DNA from: Bdellovibrionaceae bacterium UBA6502
GTDB lineage: Bacteria > Bdellovibrionota > Bdellovibrionia > Bdellovibrionales > UBA840
Direction of reading: 5' to 3'
Length of the DNA stretch: 64,000 nucleotides
NCBI GenBank assembly: GCA_002436415.1
Contig: DJMA01000005.1
Coordinates: forward strand, 65,166-129,165
Shown: positions 8,674-16,974 of the stretch, piece after piece
Layout: the number at the start of each line of letters is the position of its first letter
Numbering within the stretch: position 1 is the first letter of the stretch
Notes under the pieces: model-generated
What the model was told of the DNA's origin: nothing
Seen by the model: only the letters and a program-made list of their open reading frames with translations
The model's database searches: none
Made by a program: the position numbers and the translations under genes

Positions 8674-9687
8674 CTAATATCTTCGGTTATAAATTGAACT
8701 TAATCTCCAGGCCAGCATTACAATTTTATCTTTTTGGCCTTCCCCTTGTTGAGTTTCTCTGTAAATAAACTTTAAACGCGAGTTGGCATTTTTATCGTTC
8801 CACAAAAAGGCAAAACTACTCGCTTTATGCTCATCATCTTTTACTTGATTGCTAGGCTCTAAATTTTCTGCCTGAATCGCAACCGACAAACTACCTGTGA
8901 TGGGTACTCTCAAACCTAAACTAGCATAAGAAAATTTATATTCGCTGCTCTCGACCTTATCTTCGCCACTAACAAACTCCAGACTCAAATAACTTCCCCA
9001 GATCGGCTGAACAAAAAACAAATCATACATTTTTAATTTGTGATTCGCTGTCTCAGAGTCTAAGGAGTATTGGCCAGCCTGGGCTGACATTCCGATTAAA
9101 GAACCTGTCTCTAAATTTTCTTTAGAAATAGAAACGCTAAAAAAATATTTGTCATCATTTTGAAGGCTATCATCACGTTTTAAACCATATCCATTATGAA
9201 TTAAAAATTGGGTCTTATAGCCACCACCTTCTTTTTCTAGGCCAAGCCCTAGATCAGAGTAACTAACAAATCGATTCTCGTGAAATAGACTCTCTTCAAA
9301 GTCACGCAAAGCAATGCCTTTGTGATTCTCTACCCCAAAAGGAAGCTCTTGAAGACCTAATTTTATCTTTCCATAGTCAGTTTGATAAAAGGCATAGCTT
9401 AAAGTAAATGGGGACTTATGTTCGTAGCTTGTATTGTACCATTTTGGATTTTCATTTAGATCCTCGGTACCAACTCGTAACTCCCCACCTAGCTTGCCAT
9501 CTTTTTGCCAATCAACAGAAAAGTATGACCTTCCCATATGGAAACCAGAGGCTTGGTAAGAGTCTTGCCCCATCACCATATCTGCTTCGATATAGTATTC
9601 CCCTAATGAAAAATCCCCTAATTGCTCTGCCGAAAAAAGCGGAGCTGCAAACAATAACGTGATAATAAAATAACTAAAACTTTTCAT
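8674..9687 (-). CDS. Predicted outer-membrane beta-barrel (porin-like)
   Basis: 337 residues with a clear signal peptide (first about 19 residues, cleavage near LFSA-EQ). The mature part is made of alternating short amphipathic strands rich in Tyr, Phe, Gly and Ser, joined by charged turns, and ends in an aromatic residue, as expected of a porin-like barrel. It vaguely recalls OprO/OprP-type porins (early YFSVDWQKDG-like segment), but I do not recognise a specific family. As first gene of the operon with hbd, ech and icmF it may admit a short or branched acid used by those enzymes; this is inference from context. No clear promoter was found in the 210-base gap upstream. Confidence 0.65.
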   Translation of the reverse strand: MKSFSYFIITLLFAAPLFSAEQLGDFSLGEYYIEADMVMGQDSYQASGFHMGRSYFSVDWQKDGKLGGELRVGTEDLNENPKWYNTSYEHKSPFTLSYAFYQTDYGKIKLGLQELPFGVENHKGIALRDFEESLFHENRFVSYSDLGLGLEKEGGGYKTQFLIHNGYGLKRDDSLQNDDKYFFSVSISKENLETGSLIGMSAQAGQYSLDSETANHKLKMYDLFFVQPIWGSYLSLEFVSGEDKVESSEYKFSYASLGLRVPITGSLSVAIQAENLEPSNQVKDDEHKASSFAFLWNDKNANSRLKFIYRETQQGEGQKDKIVMLAWRLSSIYNRRY

Positions 9688-9883
9688 AATAAACCCGCAT
9701 AATTTCTAATAAATTTGTTAGGGGGTCATGGGAAAAGCACCAAAATATCCCTATGCGTTACAGGCTATTCCTTCAGCATAGCTATTTTGCCCGCTGGACT
9801 TGCACTTATCTAGTTTTTTAAGCAAAAAAAGATCTAGAAATTTGCCATTTCTTTAGTTGTTCTTCTATTCCCAAAATCCATCA

Positions 9884-9892
9884 TGCTAAAAT
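9884..9892 (+). promoter_or_regulatory. Extended -10 element, probably giving a leaderless mRNA
   Basis: TGcTAAAAT ends seven bases before the ATG at 9900, and no Shine-Dalgarno lies between. Transcription would start at or beside the start codon. A -35 box is not evident. Confidence 0.45.
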
Positions 9893-9899
9893 AAAACCA

Positions 9900-11240
9900 A
9901 TGAAAGATTGTTTCTGTATTTCCATTCGAAAATCACTGATCCTTGTTTTGTTTTTCTTTCTACAAGCAATCCCCGTCTGGAGCATATTGCCCTTTTACAA
10001 ACAACTTGATTCCGAATACCCCTCTGGAAGCAGTAGTAAAAAAAACCTTACTCAAAAAAGAGTCGATAATTTTATAGAAAAGTCTTTTGAAATTTCACAC
10101 CGTACAACTCACTACTGGGTTAAAGAAGACGAAAGCATTGGCTATCAGAACTTAGCTATCAGCCTGCATTGCAAGGCCAAATCTGCCCTTTACAAATCAA
10201 GAAACACCGAAGAACTACCCAAGTCCTTTTGTAAGCCAAATGAAAAACTTAAAGTTATGGGCTTCCAAAATGCTCGCTTTCGAGTAAGAAATGAAGGAAA
10301 AAGAATATATTGGGTAGATGAAAACGATACCTATTGGCCCAATGAAGAAATGGGTTTCGCCTATTTCCCTGAAGCAAGCTACATCAACCAGCTAAATTCT
10401 AGTGCAAAACTTTGGATCAATAAATCTCAACGAATTGAAATCTCCCATTACTTAAAGGATAAGTTAATACTAAAATTTGCGAACAAAACTTATTGGATCG
10501 AATTAGATAAAGTCATCACTCCACTTCATCTAGCCAGCCATTTAGCTCTTAGTAACCAAAGATGGCAGAGCTTTCAATTGAAACAAAATAAAATAGTTTT
10601 TGCGAACAAGAGTCATCCTCTCCCCAAAAAACCTATTTTAAAATTTGATTCTAAAAAGTTTTTTGTGCAAAAAAATCAAAACCTTTACTTACGCAATGAA
10701 AACCAACTCAAAAAGGTTTCTCAAACAGAACACTCCTTCTTGAGTAAGGCCATAGACGAAAAAGAAAATTTTTGGCATATCTCCAAAATAAAAGGCCACG
10801 GAAATGTATTTTGGCAAGACAATCCTTTTTTTGCTAAACATGCCAATCGAATACTGAGCTCTGATTTATTTAAACGTGAAATCTTTGATATGGCTTCATC
10901 ACCGGTTGCTAAAGACGTTCTTTTTGCATCAGCAGGAGGAATTTTTCGAAAAGAAACCAATAATGAATGGATAAAACTCGACTTTTTTGGCGACCAAAAC
11001 CTCCCCATTCATTTCTCAAAATCAGGTCGCCTTTTTATAGGCGCCCACTATAGCGACGATCTTGGAAAGAGCTTTACCCCTTATTTATCTTTGAGAGAAA
11101 TGGCCTTAAAAAATAAACAGGCCAAATTAGAATCCATAAAAATTCTCGAAATTAAAACCAAAGACGATAATGGAAAAGATATTTCCATTCACCTTAAACA
11201 AGGGCAAAAAGAACGTTGGATGAATTTTCGAGTAAATTAA
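9900..11240 (+). CDS. Exported protein of unknown function with one Asp-box
   Basis: 446 residues with an N-terminal signal peptide (hydrophobic core about residues 12-27). I do not recognise the family. The body is basic, rich in Trp, Tyr and Lys, with repeated short beta segments. Near residue 380 the sequence YSDDLGKSF resembles an Asp-box (S-x-D-x-G-x-T/S-W/F), the turn motif of BNR/sialidase-type beta-propellers, preceded by an AGGIFRK-type strand; only one clear copy is visible. The gene ends overlapping the convergent 11237-12328 gene by four bases, so the two share their 3' ends with no intergenic terminator. Secretion is supported; function is not. Confidence 0.7.
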   Translation: MKDCFCISIRKSLILVLFFFLQAIPVWSILPFYKQLDSEYPSGSSSKKNLTQKRVDNFIEKSFEISHRTTHYWVKEDESIGYQNLAISLHCKAKSALYKSRNTEELPKSFCKPNEKLKVMGFQNARFRVRNEGKRIYWVDENDTYWPNEEMGFAYFPEASYINQLNSSAKLWINKSQRIEISHYLKDKLILKFANKTYWIELDKVITPLHLASHLALSNQRWQSFQLKQNKIVFANKSHPLPKKPILKFDSKKFFVQKNQNLYLRNENQLKKVSQTEHSFLSKAIDEKENFWHISKIKGHGNVFWQDNPFFAKHANRILSSDLFKREIFDMASSPVAKDVLFASAGGIFRKETNNEWIKLDFFGDQNLPIHFSKSGRLFIGAHYSDDLGKSFTPYLSLREMALKNKQAKLESIKILEIKTKDDNGKDISIHLKQGQKERWMNFRVN

Positions 11241-12328
11241 AACTCGGGCTCTACCTCTACCCCTAAAATACGCTCCCTGGCAGCTTTTGCTTGGCGATCC
11301 TTGTACAATTTATGTTCTGAAGGACCCGACTGCAATGACACATAAGTGTCATTATCCATAATTTGAACTTCAAAAGGATAGAAAAACTGAAAAACACTAT
11401 CTCCCATTGCCAATTTGATTCGACGTCGGGCAATAAATTTAATCACCCTATACTCCGCACCAGAAAACTGATTTTCACGATTTTTGTACTCTGCACGTTG
11501 CGCGTTTTCCTCTAGTCTTTTATGAAGAAGAGCTTCAATTTCATCATCTGGCAAAATGCTTTTTGCCTTTTGAGCCATATCCATTACTTCCAAAAACAAA
11601 TTAAAAGGATAAAGAGTATTCTTGGTTTGGTCAGGCACTAAGTTAGGTACACTGACAACATATTCTTTCATCAAAAACCTTAATACCCGAAAAGAATCAA
11701 AGACATTAGCTGTAACAAATCGAACGCCAATTCGGTCCATTAGATTTAATGCCATTTCTGATTTTTTAGCCAACAACTTTAAACTGGCAGACTCCATTCC
11801 TTTGTAAGCCTTCACATCGAAGCGGCGCAAATGAATCTGATCCGTGGAAGATTCAAAGCCTAATTTTATGCCATGAATTGGGTCCATATGAAGTTGCTTG
11901 CGAAAAGGTTTTAAGATTTGCTCTTGCACTTCTTCACTAAAATTATGAAAAGGATCATTCTCCAAATGGGCTGCCACATGCATGATCCTCAAAATAGAAC
12001 AAGCCCACTTTTGCAATAAATTTTTATCCGCCGCAGAGGCCATAATTAACAAGTGTCCAAGCTTTCCCAGTTTTTCTTCATTTTGAAAAACCTCAGGAGT
12101 CTCCTCCCCTTCCTCCAAAACAAATTCTTTGTGAATCTCTAGGGCAAAGCGGTAAATTTGCCAGGCATTTGCATTGTCCCTTCCATCTTCCATATCATAA
12201 CCATAGGTTTCAAAAAATCTTTTAGCGTCTTCAAGACTGCTAATGTTCAACCTTGGCACATCAATGATGGAACGGCCTTTTAAAATGGACTTAAAAATAT
12301 ATTTATTGAATCTAAGTGATCTTTCCAT
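11237..12328 (-). CDS. TIGR04552-like protein with divergent RelA/SpoT synthetase features
   Basis: 363 residues, cytoplasmic. It looks like the conserved TIGR04552 family of Bdellovibrio/myxobacterial relatives (from memory, not searched). The central and C-terminal parts resemble the (p)ppGpp synthetase fold: basic segment LRRFDVKAYK (167-176), KLLAKKS (184-190), DRIGVRFV (198-205; compare D-x-x-G/A-x-R in RSH enzymes), YRVIKF (293-298; compare YxSIH), FEVQI (319-323; the E-x-Q catalytic motif) and H339 plus YK (342-343), as in HxxYK. An insert of about 60 residues separates the halves. The N-terminal 150 residues are helical with a His-rich stretch (HVAAHLENDPFHNF). Whether it makes alarmones is unproven. 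There is no neighbour with a related job. Confidence 0.6.
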   Translation of the reverse strand: MERSLRFNKYIFKSILKGRSIIDVPRLNISSLEDAKRFFETYGYDMEDGRDNANAWQIYRFALEIHKEFVLEEGEETPEVFQNEEKLGKLGHLLIMASAADKNLLQKWACSILRIMHVAAHLENDPFHNFSEEVQEQILKPFRKQLHMDPIHGIKLGFESSTDQIHLRRFDVKAYKGMESASLKLLAKKSEMALNLMDRIGVRFVTANVFDSFRVLRFLMKEYVVSVPNLVPDQTKNTLYPFNLFLEVMDMAQKAKSILPDDEIEALLHKRLEENAQRAEYKNRENQFSGAEYRVIKFIARRRIKLAMGDSVFQFFYPFEVQIMDNDTYVSLQSGPSEHKLYKDRQAKAARERILGVEVEPEF

Positions 12329-12406
12329 CCCTATACTTTATCGAGAAAGTCTTGAGAAATCTAAGCATTGCAGCCAAAAAAGACCAGGTATGACGTTTTT
12401 TTAAAC

Positions 12407-12438
12407 AAAAAAAAGCCTCTCCATTTCAGAGAGGCTTT
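12407..12438 (-). terminator. Rho-independent terminator
   Basis: Perfect 10-base stem (arms starting at 12412 and ending at 12438, AAGCCTCTC/GAGAGGCTT, loop about 7) followed on the minus strand by eight T (12407-12414). It ends the lipoprotein transcript from 12464-13093. Confidence 0.9.
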
Positions 12439-12463
12439 AAAGGAGTTCATATTTAGTCTGGTT

Positions 12464-13093
12464 TTAGTATTTATAACCAGTAATTAAGGCTTGCTCGGCT
12501 TTTCCAGAAACTGTGTAGTATATTTCTGTTGAACCACTACTTGTATTGTATCTAAAACGAATCGTTCTTAACCCGTCATTCATAATCATTTCAAGTTGAG
12601 ATCCGTTGTACGAGGCCGCTGTTACTTGGCCTTCAGCGAATGCAAGATGAATGTACTTGGTTTGATTGTAAGTATCGGTGTAAGCATCGGCAATTTCCAT
12701 TAACACACGAAATTCACCGCGGTAGCTGTTAATATAATTTTGATCAAAGTTTACATCAGGGTGAGCATCAAAATTGAAATCCACATAAAGGTCAATGTTT
12801 TGTACCTGGGAAATTTGATAAGTTTGAGTAACTCCCGAAGGAAATTTTAACTCAGTTACTTTGCTATCCATGGCTGTGCTAATTTGATTTACCGGAAAGT
12901 TAAATGTATAGACATAATCTCCATAAACCATTTGGTTAATAAAATCATTGGCCACAGTTCCGTTACTGTTCACATATTGATTGGTGTTTCCACCGTTTCC
13001 AACATAAACGCCGCCACCGCCGCCTTTACCCTGGCAAGAAATCAAAGACACACTTGCCAACATTAATAAGATTACTTTTATATAGTTTTTCAT
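12464..13093 (-). CDS. Lipoprotein of unknown function
   Basis: 209 residues. The signal peptide ends in the lipobox LISC (Cys20), followed by a Gly-rich linker (GKGGGGG), a common layout for surface lipoproteins in this group. The mature part has alternating short strands with many Tyr, Asn and Thr, ending ALITGYKY; it looks like a small beta-sandwich. I do not recognise a family. It is monocistronic, with its own terminator and about 210 bases of untranslated gap before it. GAG-rich Shine-Dalgarno in front of the ATG. Confidence 0.75.
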   Translation of the reverse strand: MKNYIKVILLMLASVSLISCQGKGGGGGVYVGNGGNTNQYVNSNGTVANDFINQMVYGDYVYTFNFPVNQISTAMDSKVTELKFPSGVTQTYQISQVQNIDLYVDFNFDAHPDVNFDQNYINSYRGEFRVLMEIADAYTDTYNQTKYIHLAFAEGQVTAASYNGSQLEMIMNDGLRTIRFRYNTSSGSTEIYYTVSGKAEQALITGYKY

Positions 13094-13304
13094 AGTTAAA
13101 CTCCTTAGCCTCTATATATTCAAGCATTGAGCCAATTGGCATAGGACGAGGCCTATCTAGCTTCGATCTGAGCGCTAAAAGGAGTGTTCACAAAGGAAAA
13201 TGCCCAAATTTGTCAGGCATGGTAAAGTTTTATAACAGTAAAAATTGATAAGGTTCTATGACTTAGAACCTAAAGAGACAATGCTATTTCGTCTCAATTT
13301 GATA

Positions 13305-13490
13305 CTATTTGGATTTAGAATCCTCGTAGATTCTCTCAATGATTTGTTCAAATCGCTCAATAGAGCTATTGAGGAGTTCTGCTTGATCGGGATCTTCTAA
13401 AAGCTCTTTAATCACTTTCAGAGCAGAGAGAGGCGCTTTTAAATCGTGGCAAATTTGTTTTGCGTAGTCTTCACTAATTTCACCAGCCAT
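13305..13490 (-). CDS. Orphan HisKA (DHp) domain mini-protein
   Basis: Only 61 residues, yet most of it is a histidine-kinase dimerisation/phosphoacceptor hairpin: an H box ICHDLKAPLSALKVI with His14, then a second helix (LLNSSIERFEQIIERIYED). There is no ATPase domain. A strong Shine-Dalgarno (AGGAGG, six bases before the ATG) and a promoter upstream argue it is a real gene and not debris. The stop is internal to no larger frame, and neither side of it encodes an HATPase domain. It could be a phosphotransfer intermediate, a decoy substrate or a heterodimer partner for a kinase; the sequence cannot decide. Probably monocistronic. Confidence 0.7.
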   Translation of the reverse strand: MAGEISEDYAKQICHDLKAPLSALKVIKELLEDPDQAELLNSSIERFEQIIERIYEDSKSK

Positions 13491-13529
13491 ATTGCCTCCT
13501 AAGCATTTTATACTTTTAAACCTACTTAT

Positions 13530-13558
13530 TTTATAAACTCATTAAGCACTTAATCCAA
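13530..13558 (-). promoter_or_regulatory. Promoter of the orphan DHp gene
   Basis: On the minus strand TTGGAT (13558-13553), 17-base spacer, TATAAA (13535-13530), about 40 bases before the ATG at 13490. The -10 box is good (5 of 6); the -35 box matches three of six. Confidence 0.5.
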
Positions 13559-13637
13559 GTAAGAAAAACATATTTACTAGAATACTTCTTTTCAAAATGC
13601 AGCTCAAAGTAAGCACTTTTTCCAGCGCATTTTTATA

Positions 13638-13661
13638 CTGATAATTAATAATAATTATCAG
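13638..13661. promoter_or_regulatory. Perfect inverted repeat, possible Fur-like operator
   Basis: CTGATAATTA and TAATTATCAG face each other across four bases. It resembles the Fur box halves GATAAT/ATTATC. It lies between the orphan DHp gene (about 150 bases away) and the oligopeptidase gene (about 190 bases away), so the target is unclear. Nothing else was recognised in the gap 13559-13848. Confidence 0.35.
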
Positions 13662-13848
13662 CTGCCCCAAAAAACTAGGGAACAAAGGTAAAAATAAAGA
13701 TTCATTCAAAAAAATAAAGCCTAAGCTTAGCCAAAGAGGCTACAGTAAAAAAGCAATGCTACTTGCCTATGGAACCCACAGCCAACTTATAAAGCTTTTG
13801 CCTAAATGCCGTTTAAAATATACTTTAAGAAGTAAATGAGGCGAAGAA

Positions 13849-15900
13849 ATGTCCGATAAAAACAAAGCACAATATCCAATAGCAAAAAAACAAGATCACT
13901 CCTTTCAGCACCTGGGGGAAAGCTTCAATGATGAATACCATTGGCTGCGGATGTATCCAGAAAATCCAGAGGTGGAAAAATTAATCCAAGATGAAAATCA
14001 ATATTTCTTTCAAAACTTTCCAAAAGAAGATCTACAAGAAAAAATTTTCGAAGAGCTAAAGGCAAAACAACCCAAGTCTGACATGGATGTTCCTGAAAAA
14101 ATTGATAGCTACTTTTACTATTCAAGAACCGAAGAGAATAAAGAGTATGAAATCCACTGTCGAAAAAAAGACTCTTTAGACAATCCAGAGGAAGTCTATT
14201 TTGATGAAAATGAATTCGCTAAAAAAGAATATTTTGATCTTGGTTGTTTAGAAATTGACTCTAATCACCAGACTGCCATCTATGGCATAGATGATTCAGG
14301 CGATGAAGTTTATAAATTGTTTAAAATCGACCTTATTAGCAGAGAAACCCAATCACTAAATATTGAAAATAGCTCTGGAGACATTGAGTGGGTTAATAAG
14401 CAAAATTACATCTATTATATCGAACAAGACGATAGCCTCCGCCCTTTCCGATTAATTCGTTTAAATCTTACAGATATGAGTAGCGAAACAATCTTCGAAG
14501 AAAATGACCCAGAGTACTTTTTAAGTTTAAGCTCTTCGAAGGATGAGAACTATATATTCCTAGAAAGCCACGGTAGTATTACCTCAGAAATTTATTATCT
14601 AGATGCAAACATAGCCAATGCCCAGCTAAATCTCTTCCAAAAGAAACAACGTGGAATAGAGTATTATATCGACCACCGAGAAGGAAGTTTTCTACAACTA
14701 AGTAACGAAGAAGAACAAAACTTCGCACTCTACTTGGTAGATAAAAACAAAGAAACCAAAGAAAAAATCTATTCTGGCTCTGAGAGTATTTATTTAAATG
14801 ATTTTGAAGTTTTCAAGAACTTTATTGTTCTTTATCTAAAAGAAGATGCCAAGGAAATCATTGAGTTTTTAAGTTTCAATAATAATTCCTGGCAAACAGA
14901 AAGACTTGAAATGCCGGAGGATTGCTATCATATCAGTGCCGGAGACAATTCCAATTTCGATGTTGCTTACTTTCATTTTGTCTATAGTTCTATGACTAGC
15001 TCCCCTTGTTACTACAGATATCACCTGAAGGATAAAAAATGGCAACTCTTAAAAGAGTACGCTGTTACAGGTTCTTATAATAAATCAAACTACCTATGTC
15101 GGCGTGAAAAAATCAAATCAAGAGACAATAAAGAAATACCAATATCAATTCTTCACCACAAAGATTATCCTTTAGAAAAAGCCACTGGAATTTATTTTTA
15201 TGTTTATGGCGCTTACGGCTCAGGAATGGATTGTGGTTTTAGCCGCAATATTCTCAGTTTGGTAGACCGTGGAATCAGCTATTGCATCTTACACGTTCGA
15301 GGTGGAAATGAGATGGGAAGAGCCTGGTATGAAGACGGGAAATTTTTAAACAAAAAAAACACCTTCTACGACATCATTGATTGCGCCAAGAACATCAAAA
15401 TACGCTACCCTAATTTGGAGAATAAAATGATTTTATCCGGAGGTAGTGCGGGCGGACTGAGCGTAGGTGCTAGTATTAATCTAGAACCAGACTTATTCTC
15501 AATCGCAATTTTAAATGTTCCTTTTGTTGATGTACTCAACACCATGCTAGACACCACACAAGCCTTAACTGCACTTGAGTATGAAGAATGGGGAAATCCC
15601 AATGAAAAAGAGTATTTTCAAGAGATTCGCTCCTACTCCCCCTACAATAACATACAAGACTCTAAACGCTATCCTGCCTGCCTAGCAATTGCCAGTCTCT
15701 ATGATCAGAGGGTACGTTATTGGGAAGCCTTAAAGTGGATCCAGCGTCTTCGCGCCAAGGTGAGTAATCCAGAGGAGCAATATTTATTTATGAATACAGA
15801 TGCGGGACACTCAGGAAGTTCTGGTCGATATGAATACCTAAAAGAATTAGCCCTAGAATTTGATTTTATTTTTAAAAGATTGGAGATTAAAAATGTCTAA
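13849..15900 (+). CDS. ptrB: Oligopeptidase B (prolyl oligopeptidase family S9)
   Basis: 683 residues, the usual oligopeptidase B length, with no signal peptide. An N-terminal seven-bladed propeller gates a C-terminal alpha/beta-hydrolase. The catalytic triad is visible: Ser533 in GGSAGG, Asp619 in SLYDQRV, His654 in DAGHSG. Oligopeptidase B markers are ARG-type HVRGGNEMGRAWYEDGK and EYEEWGNP, whose acidic residues confer preference for Lys/Arg at P1. It cleaves short peptides after basic residues. GAGG lies nine bases before the ATG. An ArsC-like gene overlaps its 3' end by eight bases, so the two are co-transcribed. Confidence 0.92.
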   Translation: MSDKNKAQYPIAKKQDHSFQHLGESFNDEYHWLRMYPENPEVEKLIQDENQYFFQNFPKEDLQEKIFEELKAKQPKSDMDVPEKIDSYFYYSRTEENKEYEIHCRKKDSLDNPEEVYFDENEFAKKEYFDLGCLEIDSNHQTAIYGIDDSGDEVYKLFKIDLISRETQSLNIENSSGDIEWVNKQNYIYYIEQDDSLRPFRLIRLNLTDMSSETIFEENDPEYFLSLSSSKDENYIFLESHGSITSEIYYLDANIANAQLNLFQKKQRGIEYYIDHREGSFLQLSNEEEQNFALYLVDKNKETKEKIYSGSESIYLNDFEVFKNFIVLYLKEDAKEIIEFLSFNNNSWQTERLEMPEDCYHISAGDNSNFDVAYFHFVYSSMTSSPCYYRYHLKDKKWQLLKEYAVTGSYNKSNYLCRREKIKSRDNKEIPISILHHKDYPLEKATGIYFYVYGAYGSGMDCGFSRNILSLVDRGISYCILHVRGGNEMGRAWYEDGKFLNKKNTFYDIIDCAKNIKIRYPNLENKMILSGGSAGGLSVGASINLEPDLFSIAILNVPFVDVLNTMLDTTQALTALEYEEWGNPNEKEYFQEIRSYSPYNNIQDSKRYPACLAIASLYDQRVRYWEALKWIQRLRAKVSNPEEQYLFMNTDAGHSGSSGRYEYLKELALEFDFIFKRLEIKNV

Positions 15901-16231
15901 TACCCTTTACCACAACCCGAGATGTTCAAAAAGTCGTACTGCCAAACAGCTGCTTGAGGAAAAATCCATCAAGTTTGAAGTTAAAGAGTATTTAAAAGAA
16001 GGCTTAAGCCAAAAAGAAATTAAAGATTTAAAAAATGCTTTAGGTCTAAATGTTATAGACTTCACAAGGGTAAAAGAAAGCGTCTTTAAAGAAAATGATT
16101 TAAAAAATGTGACAGAAAAAGAGCTCATTGCCGCTATGGCGGAAAATCCTATTTTGCTAGAGCGCCCCATCTTTGTGAAAAACAAAAAGGCCACTATAGG
16201 AAGACCGCCAGAAAAAGTCTTAGAAATATAA
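15893..16231 (+). CDS. arsC: ArsC/YfgD-family thioredoxin-fold reductase
   Basis: 112 residues from the ATG at 15893, which overlaps the ptrB stop by eight bases and has GGAG before it. The catalytic cysteine is in NPRCSKSR (Cys11), typical of glutaredoxin-linked arsenate reductases, and the C-terminal LLERPIFVK...IGRPPE segment provides the anion-binding arginines. Members of this family that lack ars-operon neighbours, as here, often act on unknown substrates (YfgD type), so arsenate reduction is not assured. The 3' end overlaps the convergent barrel gene by 12 bases. Confidence 0.85.
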   Translation: MSNTLYHNPRCSKSRTAKQLLEEKSIKFEVKEYLKEGLSQKEIKDLKNALGLNVIDFTRVKESVFKENDLKNVTEKELIAAMAENPILLERPIFVKNKKATIGRPPEKVLEI

Positions 16232-16810
16232 ATTTGTTTTCACAGTCAAGTTTGAAACTGAGATTCCTCGATTGGATTCACTGATTTGGCTTCTGGAATT
16301 AAAAGTTTCATAAGTCAAATCAACATACCAAAGACGTATTCCAATTTGCGCCCCCAAACCAGTATCAAATTTAAAGTTTGTATTAAATAGTTTCATTTCC
16401 GAACGACTAAGATTCATACCCATAAAAGGAACTATTTTAGGATTGATTGGAAAATAAGTATTCAAGAAAAAAGCATGAGTAGCCACGAATAATTCTTGGT
16501 AAGGCCGCCAAAAAGAATATTTATAACCATAATCGAAAGACAAACTTTTAGGTGTCGCTGCTTTTCGCCCTAGGTTAAAAGCCAAACCAATGGATGAGGC
16601 ATTTTCTTTTGGCAGATCGTAACCAATTTTGCTAAAATCAAAATCGAGATTGGTTACCAATTCTGGGGAAAAATAAAAGCGATAATTATTATCAGACTTA
16701 GTGCTAAGACCAAGATCGTACTTTGACTTTCTTGAGGCAGAGGCTTCTTGAGCCAACAAAGAAATAGATCCTGTTAGTAAAACAACAAATACAAATAAAT
16801 TTTTAATCAT
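16220..16810 (-). CDS. Predicted outer-membrane beta-barrel protein
   Basis: 196 residues from the ATG at 16810; the frame is open to 16891 but the start at 16810 begins a proper signal peptide (MIKNLFVFVVLL...SLLAQ). The mature part has about eight amphipathic strands rich in Tyr, Phe and Asn and ends in ...KTNLYF, the aromatic C-terminus recognised by the Bam machinery. This fits the OmpA/OmpW-sized small barrels. No specific family was recognised and the ribosome binding site is weak. It overlaps arsC tail to tail. Confidence 0.65.
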   Translation of the reverse strand: MIKNLFVFVVLLTGSISLLAQEASASRKSKYDLGLSTKSDNNYRFYFSPELVTNLDFDFSKIGYDLPKENASSIGLAFNLGRKAATPKSLSFDYGYKYSFWRPYQELFVATHAFFLNTYFPINPKIVPFMGMNLSRSEMKLFNTNFKFDTGLGAQIGIRLWYVDLTYETFNSRSQISESNRGISVSNLTVKTNLYF

Positions 16811-16943
16811 AAAACACCCATTTTCCTGCCTAATTTGTACCATAAATTGGAGAAAATGGATGAGTTTTGATAATTTTTGAAATCCGTACAAGCTTGTCTA
16901 GATTATCGACGCTTGAGGCCTTGTAATGAAGCTATTAGCCTTT

Positions 16944-16965
16944 TAGGGGCCTCAAAAAGCCCCTA
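16944..16965 (-). terminator. Hairpin after the repeat lipoprotein gene
   Basis: TAGGGGC/GCCCCTA with an eight-base loop lies ten bases past the stop of 16975-19782. It is not followed by a T-run in the minus direction, so it may be a weak terminator or only an RNA 3'-end stem. Confidence 0.4.
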
Positions 16966-16974
16966 TCAAAGCTC

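Noticed and set aside
16220..16891. Longer form of the small beta-barrel gene starting at 16891
   Set aside because: The signal peptide begins at the ATG at 16810; the upstream 27 residues are not signal-like.
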